A stretch of DNA of 64,000 bases from Trachythela sp. YZ-2020 (lineage: Eukaryota > Cnidaria > Anthozoa > Malacalcyonacea > Clavulariidae), in the NCBI GenBank assembly GCA_016169945.1, contig JADLSH010000279.1:1798001-1862000 (forward strand), in the 5' to 3' direction. The position numbers and the translations under genes are program-made. This document shows positions 12,035 through 23,353 of this stretch, piece by piece (position 1 is the first letter of the stretch; each line of letters begins with the position of its first letter). The notes beneath the pieces were generated by a model. It was given only the letters and a program-made list of their open reading frames with translations. It searched no databases and was not told the origin of the DNA.

Positions 12035-12212
12035 CAATAACCCTATATAAACTGACATCTGACGCATTTGGTCACGTTTGCATATAAGCACTACGAGTGT
12101 TCTCTTGAAAGAGCCTGAAAACATCTGTCGTTGATGACGGAATAATGACTCGAAGCCGAGTTATAAACAAATTCAATATCCTTCGGTCATTTAGATATAT
12201 CCAAACTTCAAG
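12035..12212 (+). promoter_or_regulatory. Putative promoter and 5' UTR of array gene 1
   Basis: A good TATA-like box (CCTATATAAAC, about 12041-12051) lies some 165 bases upstream of the ATG. Unlike genes 2-5 there is no splice acceptor just before the ATG, so this gene may start transcription directly into its coding exon. Confidence 0.4.
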
Positions 12213-15200
12213 ATGGTTAAAATACCAAAACGTGCACAGGTCAGAAAGATTTTGACAATCAGCCTCCTTCAAATCGTAAGTAGTACATTTATTTCATATA
12301 ATATAAACTATAACAACAACGCTCGCAATAAATAGAACATGCAATCATATTGTTGATTAATTTATATATTCAACTCCAATTTGTTTCGCATGGACTACTT
12401 AGCAAGAATACACAGGGGCAAAATGAATACTATAAAGTATAGCGATAACTGACAAGCTCAACCATATAGTATAAACCGCTTATTATAAACAACTCAATGA
12501 ATGCGTGCATATTGAGCGAGTGATATGAACAAAACATAATATAAATTGTGGGTTTAATTATTTCAGAATCAGGTTATCGAATGCATGAACTGCATGAAAG
12601 ATGTAAAGCAAAGATTCCACCAGCTTTAACATCAACTAACATTTTCTCAGCAAAATTATCTGGCGTAATAGACGTGTTTAAACTGTGTAAAGACTAAGCC
12701 GTTCTACTGCACTTATATAGGCCCCGTTTACAACTAGGGATCGGATAAATTGGAACCCGCTCGTGCACACGAAACGCATAATACCGGTTGAATTCGAGCA
12801 AAGCCAAAGGCAAAACAATACGATTTATGAGCAACAAAATTGCTGCAAATTGCAACAAAAACTGATTTCAACGCATGTTAATTAATAAAAAAATTTCACA
12901 GACACAGATAAGTAACAAAACTTGAGACAACATTCGTAAACATTTTTAATTAACATGCGTTGAAATCAGCTTTTTGCAGTGGCGGAAGTTGCAGCAATTT
13001 TGTCGTTCGTATTACTTTGCCTTTAAGACTGTTTTCCACTTCAACCGTATCGTAGCGAAACGTCTTTGTTTCCTGTGCACTGAGGAAGTTCTACCCGAGT
13101 GCTCAGAAAACAAAGAAATACGCTACGTTTCGCTACGATACAGTTGCTGTGCCAGTGGAAAACAGCCTTAATGCATGACTTCGACACAAACGAAAAGCTA
13201 CGGTACGTTACGATACATTTGAAGTGGAAAACGGCCTTTAACCGTACGAATAACTGAGTGAACAAGTGCCGGAAGCGCAATAATTTGCGTACAGGGTTTC
13301 GAATTTGTTCGGTCCCGTGCTGTGAATTGATCCCGGCTGGTATATTGGTTTTTTGTAGTTACTAGTTCCATCCTAATGCTCAGGAAACAAAGGAATACGT
13401 TACGTTTCCGGCGTACGTTTATGATTAAAGTGAAAAACGCGGGATTTTAAATCGATCCTTCTATTACACTAGTAAAGAAAAAGTAAAATAATCTGCATGA
13501 GTGCATGACATATATAAATGTGATTATGTGAAATAACAAAGATCATCTAAAGAAGGGTACACTGTGGGTTGTGGCAAAGCTAAGCCTACGTCGTAGGAGA
13601 TACGGTTTCCCTGTTATAGTTAATGTCATAATTAATTATAAACTGAATAGCGAAATATTCTAAATTTTGAGGCATCTCGCTGGATAGAACTGCACGAAGG
13701 GCTTTGTGGATGGAAATTTCGAGCGAAACTATATCTACGTATATTTTAAACCTAACCAAGAGCAGTTAGGTCTAGAATATATGGTATATATGTATGACAT
13801 TTCGCTCAAAATTTCCCCTTCAACCTTAGAGTAGAATACTATGACTTATATATATATGAGCAAAAGTCTATAGACTACACATCGTTTCGAATGAGACGAA
13901 ACAGGTGCAATTAATGAGTTGTTTTTTTAACATAATTGTGGCATATGGTGAAATTATGCAAAATGATTATCATATATATGAGTGGGCGGCATAGAGGTGG
14001 GCGGTATAATTATAGAAATAATATAATATAGTAATTTTGAATAAGCCAGAAGTCGGTTGAAAAACGAGACAATAAGCCAACTGCTTACTTTTTTGACACG
14101 CTCAACAGAGGGTTTTTTAAATTTTACACGTACACTATATATGACACCTTCATTTGAGTCAATTGAGTGCATCGGATGTGCATGGCTTCAAAACCAAACT
14201 AGTATATTTTATAATGAAGACAACGATACAGTTATTGCAGTAACATATGAATAAACGAGAAGACTTGAAAAACGAGCCAACAGCTTACTTTTAGACACGT
14301 ACGGCAACATTGTCCTACGTGGTGAGAAGTACCAATACGATAATATGTTAGGTTTTCATTCAAGCAGTAGTAGGTCAGTGGTCAGAATGTAATTTGTTCT
14401 TTTAGGCAGCCATAATAGTTTCTGTGTGCTGTGTGATTGCTTACATGGCTCATAATGAGTTGTCAAAAGGTCGTTGGGCTTTCTTCATATTTGTCGGTAT
14501 CCTGGCACTCTCGTTTGCTGTCTCTGTGCCTATTATATTTCTGAAGAAAATCCCACGAACGTATCCCAGTGGGAAGTGGAATATTACGGTATGTTAGTAT
14601 TGTGGTTAGTATACACCTTTAGACGGATGTTCATACCTATAGTTGGTTTTTGGAAATAAGAGAACGTATAAAGAATCGGTTTTACGTATAAATGAAAGGT
14701 ATATTAGAAACGTATTTTAGAAACGTATAAATGTCTCGTCTCCTGAAACAGTATGGACATATGGTTTCCATTCCTGCTTTAAGTATGTATAATTGAATAT
14801 TTGAAAATGCATTACATGAAGTATTCAAGATGTGAATTATATATTCTGTTCAGTGTGACGTGCATGGCCACAAGATGTGTTTTTTATTTAATTTAACGTA
14901 TTTTAGCGGGAGAGCATTTTGGTGTGAAGGCAGTTGTAAATTGTCTTCGTGTCATTATGCAATGGTTCCATTTCTAAGGTCGTGACTGACTCTGGACATC
15001 GTGTAAAGTCCAGTGATGGTCGATATGTCTTAGCCTTTCAAAGAATCGAAGGGTTAACAAACTGTCTTGGTTTTTGGAAATAAGAGAATGCATAAAGAAT
15101 CGGTTCTCAACATACTCTTATTTCCCAAAACCAAGCAGGAATGGAAACCATATGTCCATACTGTTTCAGGAGACGGAACATAGTTTATAATAGGATCCAA

Positions 15201-17848
15201 AAAAACGATTCTTTATACATTCTCTTATTTCCAAAAACCAGGTCTGCCGGTTCCGGAGACTATCGGAACTCCCCAGGAAAATTTTACGAACGACACCCTT
15301 AAGATTGACTGAAAACGACGGAAAATACAACATGCCTGCCCAGTACCAGCATCAGTCCATGACAATAATATTTTAACTGAAAAGGCTTTTTTCACATACA
15401 AATTGAAATAGTCCACAAGTCACAACTGATATGGAAAGTGTCAAACTAAATACTTAAAGTTTAAATAATATCTAGATTGAAACCTATAGTTTGAAATTTT
15501 CCAGTGTCAGTATCACTGCACACTTTCACTTTATCACTGCACAAATTGGTTTTCACTGCACACTAAAATTAGGTATGGGATGTTTCGATCTGAGTATATT
15601 TTCACTGCTGATTTTGTTCATTTAATTATATATACAAAGAAATAGAGCGGAAACACTATAGTGTAATTACAATCCTGGCCAAAAGTCCTTTAGACACCAC
15701 AGCATATTCTTGTGTTCAATAGTTTTTAACATGCACAACAGCGTGTGCACAATGAGAAACTATACTCTTTTCTAAGCCACCCACAATGTTGATTTTACAA
15801 ACATCGTTAAATGAAAATTTGAAAAACTTTCAACAGACGTTGTCTTTAAAATTAATGCTTAGAAAATGTTAGGTGCCCCACAAGACTTTTGACAGGTAGA
15901 TCTTGGGGTACTTTAACAAAAGAATCTGTTTGTCTGATACAAATGTGCGCCAACATGGCCGCCGTTTTATCGCTTTAATTCTCAGCCAAATAAAAAATTA
16001 AAATTATTTTGAATTTCCCTTTGATTTGCCTCAGCTTATGCTACGTTTGTTTTTTTCTTTGTGTTGTGCTTTCTGTATGATTGATTTAAAAGACGATTCA
16101 AAAGGTAACCCGGCCAACTATGGTCATATAAACCTTAATAGTGTAATTGTAAGACAGTTTTAATATTGTTTTATATATTTCTATATTTCTATATAGTTGT
16201 CCATTACTGCAATAATACTTGCTATACTGCTTCTGGCTTCTTCGATCGTCATTTCTATTCATATTGATCACGGGTGCTTGGATTTCTGCGCTTTGGTCAC
16301 TGTCGCCGCGGTAAGCGAATATTGATTTCTTTATATTGGAATTTTATACTGAAATTCACTCGCGAACTCGTGTACAGAGGATAATCGGGAGAAGCAAGAA
16401 TAACCATTTATAATTGGAAAGGATTCAGGTTACTGTACCTCATGTTTGGCGCACAATAGGTTATGATTGGGGTCAAGATGAAATTTTGCGAGAAACATGA
16501 GGATTTTACTGGAATTCAAAACTTATAATTCATGAAATTCATGAGCATATGTAGAAATATTCTGTTGGTCAGTTAACATTTTCTCCAAGTAATAACTTTA
16601 CAAAATATGACCTTTTACTTATATATTTGTCTCTCCACAAGTGCTTTCGATATCTAAATGTCGATGTGTCCTCAAAATGCTCTAGTCCATATGTTCTTGT
16701 TTCCGCCCATAATTTATGCTAATTTACGTTTTGTTAACAGCATATTAGCCTATACGAATTCTTCCCTCTGAATTCTTCCATTATAAGTCATGTGAAATGG
16801 CTTTATTTAACATTTATTTATCGAAGTCGAGGTGATTCAGATCGGTGAATATTCACCGAGACGAAGTCGAGGTGGATATTCACAGATAATCACCGAGACT
16901 GAGGTAAATGATTGTTTCAATATAATTTCAGTAGTAGAAATGTAAAACTATGCATAAAGTTAAATACAACAACATGCGCTTCCGTTATGATTATAATTTA
17001 CTTTACTTCTTAAATACGTAATCAAACAACAAAGTCTAGTCGTTTAATCAAACAACAAAATCTATGGCCGAATGGCGCTGAAAATGCTTAAAATTTACAA
17101 GAAAGATCATGAAGGATATAGATCAAACAATTTAAAACGTTTAAGAAAAGTTAATTGTACTGTTGTCGTTGTCATGTTCATGTTAAATGTGAATGAACGT
17201 CCTTGGCAAGTGCAATTTGCCGCTCTTTGCTTGTCACTTAATTGTAAGTTTTAAATTTGTCAAACAAATTGTTAATAAATTAATTGCAATTCACATTTAA
17301 CATTTCATCTTTATACCTTTAAAAAGCTTAACCCCATATTTTGTTGCTAGTTTTGTGTTTTGTGGAACTGCGTTAATATTCTTTATTTCTTTAATTTGAT
17401 CGGAGAGAAGTCACTACAAAACGACTTTGGGAAGCCATTTTGAAAGAAAAGCATTATTTACTACTCCAGTACTCCGGCTAGTCAATAATGCCTCAGATTT
17501 ACTGCTCAGCCAACCAATCAAAACACTCGAAAGCCATTATTTACTACTGAAATTATACTAAACCCAATTAAATAACACTCTTCGTTAGTATTGATTGATA
17601 TCTTAAACCTCTTCCTACTTAGTATTCTCTATTTGTAATTCTCATTCTGTGTCTAATAATTTAATCTTTTATTACCAACTGTCTTTTTACTACAGGTGAT
17701 CGCGTTTTTCTTAACATTCCTCTTTCTGACCGAGTCCCTGATTCTATTCAAGAAGGCCATGAAGGACAATAAATCCCAACGTGAATCTGCCATCGTGAAT
17801 AATATGGAGACACAAACTGACACGCAGACCTCAACGTCACAGTTATGA
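12213..17848 (+). CDS. MARVEL-like four-pass membrane protein, array gene 1
   Basis: Exons 12213-12275, 14406-14588, 16197-16310, 17696-17848; all introns are phase 0 with clean GT-AG sites; product 170 aa. Exon 1 encodes MVKIPKRAQVRKILTISLLQI, the start of TM1. Exon 2 completes TM1 (AAIIVSVCCVIAYMAH), crosses a short loop and encodes TM2 (FFIFVGILALSFAVSV). Exon 3 encodes TM3 and a very short second loop with Cys109 and Cys113. Exon 4 encodes TM4 (VIAFFLTFLFLTESLI) and a 30-residue Ser/Thr/Gln-rich tail ending in TSTSQL. Exon layout and hydrophobic plan match the four downstream genes; this is the most divergent. MARVEL proteins organise membranes and vesicle traffic; the precise role is unknown. 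The family is inferred from topology and motifs, without a database search. Confidence 0.8.
12826..13010. mobile_element. Inverted-repeat MITE in gene 1 intron 1
   Basis: The left arm (AGCAACAAAATTGCTGC ... ATTTCAACGCATGTTAATTA) is complementary to the right arm (TAATTAACATGCGTTGAAAT ... GCAGCAATTTTGTCG). A partial relative of the outer end is at about 41055-41095. Confidence 0.65.
13025..13175. mobile_element. Inverted-repeat element with TATCGTAGCGAAACG arms
   Basis: The arms CTGTTTTCCACTTCAACCG/TATCGTAGCGAAACG and CGTTTCGCTACGATA/CAGTGGAAAACAG face each other across about 40 bases. A third, partial copy of the arm follows at 13195-13245. Lies directly after the element at 12826-13010. Confidence 0.6.
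14645..15240. mobile_element. Foldback element in gene 1 intron 2
   Basis: The outer ends GGTTTTTGGAAATAAGAGAA and TTCTCTTATTTCCAAAAACC are inverted. A second matched block (AACAGTATGGACATATGG against CCATATGTCCATACTGTT) lies further in. An extra copy of the outer end sits inside at about 15068-15105. Non-coding. Confidence 0.7.
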
Positions 17849-18984
17849 GAAAATCGAACGATATAAATTAGTCAGAATCATACAGAACTAGACAGAACTA
17901 GACAGAACTATAGTTGAACTATTATTATATATAGTCAGGACAGTTCTGCATGTAAACTTCAATAATTGATATAACTAGACCGGAATTTTAGCCTACCCCG
18001 CTGTCAAAGAAATTCAAGTCTGTTCAGACAAAATGAGCTCATTAACTATAAAATAAGGTTATCGTAAACTGACTTTTACGCACTCACCTATAGCGATGAT
18101 TCCATTGACTAACTTGTTATACGAGGCATAAGTTAAATCAGTAATATGTTATAAGAGTCCTGTAGACGGTGAAAATGTTCAGCCCAGCTTGTGACGTCAT
18201 TGCCCGTTGATCTGACAGCTGCCGCTGCCTCATGGGAAGGTCACAATTTGCAGGGCTGTGGAGGAGCAGATCTGACGGCAAGCAAAGGGCCTGGATCTAT
18301 AATAACATTCCATTTTGCTGTATTTAGAAATTCCATTTTGCTGTATTTAATATATTTATTACTGAGACTATTTAATTCCTTGTGCATTCCTATTTTCTTT
18401 TTGAAGCTATTTGAAACTTTGTAATAAATATGTATAGTGATTAACATAACTTCATAGCAAATTTGGGTGAGAGTTCGAATTGGCTGGTTTCACTAAGCGT
18501 TATCGTACACCAGATATATGGTGGTCAACCGACATTAGAGGGAGAAAATTGTGTTAATCCTTCACATTATATCTGGTAGTACAGTCTTGTATTTGGAGCC
18601 AAATATTCAAAGGAAAAATATTTATAATCAATTTTCGATCTTGCTCCAATAAGATATTTTAACACACTAAATATTAACAACACTGCACCAAAGGTGTGGT
18701 GCTGCTGTGACATCATTACATACACATAACAGGACAATGGAAAAAACTAAAGTCTATACTATACGGTTCTGTCATCCTTTAAAAATTATTTTCTTATCGT
18801 TTAGGCTTTAGTTTCAGTTTTAATTCTGTAGCACGCAAATGTGCTCTTTTAAGATCCATTATTTACAGTTTTTGCAAGTATGGTCACGAGACTGGTTATA
18901 TATTTGCGGGATTATAGACGGATTACGAAGAACAAAAATTGTTAAAAAATATTTACAATATTTGCGATGTAGATTGTCGTATTT

Positions 18985-19060
18985 TTTTTGTTTTATTTTT
19001 ATTTTTTTTCTTTTTTTTTTTTTTTTTTTTTTTTATTTTTGCACATTTTTTTTTTTTTGT
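18985..19060. repeat. T-rich low-complexity tract
   Basis: Long, almost uninterrupted T runs; possibly the tail of a minus-strand retroelement. No conserved coding sequence beside it. Confidence 0.6.
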
Positions 19061-20442
19061 ACAAAGGAAAAGTATAATTTTTTAATTCCTTTCTTTAAAA
19101 TTTTTTAAATCGAAAACGTTTTTGCAATAAAAATTTTGCAATAAAAATAAAATAATTCATTTTTTTTCTTATTAGTTATTTTGCTTTAATACTGTTTTTA
19201 CAAAGTAAAAACAAAAAAAAGTTAAAAGAAAAAAAAGAAAGAATAAAAATAAAAATAAGAAAATTACACAACTGGCAATTCACAATTAATGTCATTCTAC
19301 GTCCAAAATTAGAAACATTATTATCCGTTAATAGTATCAATACCGAATATAATCGAAATGATACAAATAATGAGCAAATAACGGACCAAAATGCACAAAT
19401 GCGGACTACAGAATTTAAACACTTGAACATGAATGAACGTGTGCAGATCCTGTGCAGACGATTCGTGCATAACCACTCGATTTTCGGAACTACCCAGCGG
19501 GGGGGCGCTGAAGGCCAGACACGGGGCTCGTCATCGTCGCATCGACCATCGTTTCGATCGTCAGGATCGACAACCACATATCTCGACGGTAAATCGACAA
19601 CCTTCAACAAACGATACATTGATTTCACATAACTTAAAAATTAAATTGATTTGGTTTGGTTACATCTACTGGTCAGGAGCGACAAAAATGTAAAAAATTT
19701 TTAACATCTTACATGCAAACACATGATATTTTGATCATTCCGTATTATCTTTGTGCAATTTTACTTATGATCCGTGCATTTTCATATTAAATATTGACTA
19801 AAAGTTCAGAGAATGGTACTATTTAATTTGTTTGGAACTGTATTTAGCGTATTATTTAAATGAAGTGAAGTTGAAGTTAGAAATGTTTCTTGAATAGATA
19901 TGTTCTTTTATTCTAACATTTGGCCTTCTAACTTCAACTTCACGTCATTGAAACGAATACTTGCGTAAAATGCTAATGGTTATCAAAATATTTAATAGGC
20001 CATATTTAGCTAATTCTCGACACTTCCAAAAATGTTTACTCAAGTTTAAACGTAGCTATCTCGGTCAATATTGCATGAAAATGCACATGGCACATATCAC
20101 ATATCAAAATTAAGTTAGACATCGTTGAATGCAAAGCAACTTGTGTAAGTGTAATAGCTCTTTTAGTTTTTAAGTTATACTAAATCAAACAGTCGTACTT
20201 TTTTTTGCCCCACCCGGTATATCTCCTTTTCGTGTTCGAGATTCTTCATTATATAACCTTAACAATACCTCTAATGTGTTCTAGTCGTTCATATCGTACT
20301 ATATTTTCATAACAAAACTCAAAGCGAAAATACTGAGAAAAACAAAGTAATTTTCCCGGAAGCGGCCCACGCGTGTCGCGTGTCGTCGCGTGATTATTAC
20401 GTATTGTTCCAATTCTTCAGCACAGGCGGTTTCAATCACCAA

Positions 20443-20707
20443 CAGTGGCTAAAATTCACTTTGGGGGTGGGGGGGGGGGGACAAAGCCATCCATTCCGAC
20501 AAAACCCTTTTTAGGTCAAAGTTTCCGACAAATTGTCTATCTTACCTAAAGGATACTGCCACCTAGTTAGTTTGTGTATATAATTTTTTGTTATAGTCTA
20601 TAATGTTCAGAATTGAATGTAGACTTACAGGGTAAAAAAAAAACAAGAAAAAAGGTGGGAGCAGTTGGACCCCCCATCCACCCACACCACCGAAATTTTC
20701 ACCACTG
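20443..20707. mobile_element. Probable hAT-like MITE
   Basis: Starts CAGTGGCTAAAATTCAC and ends GAAATTTTCACCACTG. The flanks ATCACCAA and ATCATCTA match at 6 of 8 positions, as in an aged target duplication. Contains a G-run and a mirrored C-rich stretch. Confidence 0.6.
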
Positions 20708-22506
20708 ATCATCTATGGTTTCAATGTTCTGTTTGGTTCTAATTAAGCGTGGCAATGTCATAGAGAATGCAATATGGATCATATTTTGAATATATTTTGA
20801 TGAATGCGCATGCACATTATTGTTTTATATAACATCAATATACGCCATCTAGATAAAACTATAAGATACAATATACGTCCTTTTAAAGCTGAAATATTGT
20901 ACTGCGTGTAATTAATTTGATTTCCTTCATTTGTATGCATGCATGTAGAAGGAGAATTAGTCTATATTGCGTTCATGTTGACAAGTTATTCAACAGTTTT
21001 AAACCTCTTTAAGGTCGGGATTTACTCTCTTTCTATCAAGGTATACACTCAGGTAAGCCGTTTTTATTTTAATGAAATTAAATTTTCAATTCAAGATGTT
21101 TTCTCACAAAATTGTGCCTATGGCAATCGATATTGCAGGCGGGAAACCTGAAAGTTTTGTAAAAAAATATAATGGTGGTAGCCCGAGACAGCCACTTTAG
21201 GGATCGTGCATTGGGGACCTTGGCCGTTGTGGTTGGTACCGAAAAGAATAACTGATGTGCAATTAACACTCTCAGTGCAACATCTAATTCCTTATTTACC
21301 CAACCTCAAGATCACTGAAGTCTGCAATTCATCGATACGCAACGATTTATATCGTAACTTAAAAACCATCTCAACCTTCTATTTAGTTAAAAATATGACC
21401 TCCAACCAATTTCCCTTAGTCCCTGTTGCTTCTGCAAAATCTCCATCTCGAAAACATTCCTAAAATTTTATCTTCAAAATTTAAAATTTAATTCTTCTTA
21501 ATTTCCGATAATCTTGTTTAAATTAACACATTAACCCCAACCGTTTAGCAATGACCTCTGTCAAATTAATAACATTCCTGCAACAAATTTAGATTAATCT
21601 TGATGACTGCATATGGTAATAAGTTAACATTAAGAAGTGCAGAAATATGACAAGAACTGATACATTATAGTATAGCTATAGGATCGCATTACTGACTTAA
21701 GTGGCAGAGACGACGCCGCAATAACTAACTCTGGCCTGCTGATAGTTTGCAACAAAAAGTATTCCCTGGTATATAATAGAAGGAAACTAAGAAATAAGGG
21801 AGTTAAAGTATACACTATTAAGTGGTTATCAAATTGCCAATACAGAGAATTAAAAACACAGACATGGAAAGGAGGCAAGTTATCTTTGTAAATGTTTGCT
21901 AAAGTATTAACGATAAGCTTTATAATGATTGTGTCATTGTGTGTATATATACACACACTGTACTTCCAAACAATGGTGTTTACCATTTAGTTATATACAG
22001 ATCATAGTAGATTGATCATATATTCAAGCCTGAATTATATGCGCTTCTAATACTCTAACTCTAGGTATAGATTTCTGAGCAAAATTCAAGCCTTATGATT
22101 GTGGAAAAAAAACAGTTGCTATGGTATATATTCTGTAGATTTCAAAAAATATATCTGATTACCACTGACATAATAAAGCAGTTCATTGACATTGTGATAT
22201 GAGCATAGTAGTTGATCCACTATTTTAAATTTCTGTGATGATATCTCAATCGTGGGGGTCTAATATACATTTTTTCAGCGTATTTTTTATTCTATTTTAT
22301 TAACTTTACAATCATAGGACTGTCACACCAAAGAATATGCAAAGATTACATTTAACATACAACAATACAGAAAAAATTACAATATATAACTAACAACGAA
22401 CTGTTAAAAGGAATGCTTATACCTCGGCTTATACAGCACATTACGAGCAGCAATTTGTTTTTACTGAACGACACTTAGAGATTTCCACGTTCTAGAACGG
22501 TCTACA

Positions 22507-22736
22507 TCAAACACTAAAGGTGATGACCGGCAACGTCCGTTTGTTTACATTTTAAACACGCTATATTTAAAACATTATGATGTGTTCTGGTTCGCTATGC
22601 TTTAAATAAATACAGATTCGAGTTTCTGATCTAGAAGATGTCGAATTTTAGTCGAAACAACGCGAAATTTGGGCATTGTTTACATCGTGGGACTCCCATA
22701 GCACATGCGCAGAACGGACTTTACATGGTCTTTAAA
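22507..22736. mobile_element. MITE copy sharing ends with the one in gene 5 intron 3
   Basis: Contains AAAGGTGATG at one end and CTTTACATGGTCTTTAAAG at the other. The interior (GCAACGTCCGTTTGTTTAC, ATGATGTGTTCTGGTTCGC) is repeated in reverse at 50239-50479. Family unknown. Confidence 0.6.
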
Positions 22737-22877
22737 GTTAGTAGTATAATAGAGGCAAGGTTTAGAAGGCGATGTTACATCAAAAGGCAAGTTATTCCAT
22801 AAAAACACAATTCTATTAAAGTATGGGTTTCTGAACAGATAGAGACGTTTTACATTGATTTGGACGAAGAAAATCAC
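22690..22877 (-). pseudogene. Possible LINE reverse-transcriptase C-terminal relic
   Basis: The minus-strand frame reads YFNRIVFLWNNLPFDV, resembling the W-N-x-L-P motif close to the C-terminus of CR1/L2-type polyproteins. Very short and partly overlapped by a MITE copy. Confidence 0.35.
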
Positions 22878-23353
22878 CAGAACAGGAACGGGTTGAATGA
22901 TGGAAACTATGACAGCTTCCTTTCAACAACCATGATATGCAACTTCCATCAGTTGAACTGGCCGATGAAATAGCACTTTATGAAATAAAGTAAAAGTTAT
23001 CGGCACGGCACTTCATTAATTTGCATATCCTGATACATTGATACCGTCTTTGTACCAAGGATGAACGATAAAAACACTGTCTATTCTCACATAACACTTC
23101 AATGTTTGTAACGAGCATGGCATTGGAAGGTTAATTAGCTCAGCCAATCAGCGCAAGGCCAGTTAAAAACGTGATTTGATGATCAATTTAAAACCCGGCT
23201 GTCAAATGCTCTCTTCAAATATGAACGTTTCACGTATGGAGCATGCGCAATGGTTTATCTTCACTCCTCCATTTGTAAACGACGACGGTGTATATAATAA
23301 CATGAATTATGAAATTATTTCTCTTTGACAGCAAATACAAGCCGTGTGCAACG

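Larger units (their letters stand above)
9212..12040. other. Intergenic region between anillin and MARVEL gene 1
   Basis: No supported gene in about 2.8 kb. The 66-residue frame at 9212-9412 has no recognisable motif and no splice context. The identifiable content is the inverted-repeat element at 10415-10656, a palindrome around 11090-11180, a hammerhead-like motif at 11461-11513 and a hAT MITE inserted next to it. Confidence 0.5.
17849..23330. other. Intergenic region between array genes 1 and 2
   Basis: No gene is supported in about 5.5 kb. Content: a poly-A signal candidate (AATAAA, about 18423), a T-rich tract at 18985-19060, a palindrome around 19860-19950, a hAT-like element at 20443-20707 and repeat DNA at 22507-22877. 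Open frames at 19399-19693 and 21206-21463 have no recognisable domain and no splice support. Confidence 0.5.

Noticed and set aside
19176..19693. 150-residue minus-strand frame and overlapping plus-strand frames
   Set aside because: The hydrophobic stretches come from A/T-rich low-complexity DNA. No splice sites or motif support any of them.
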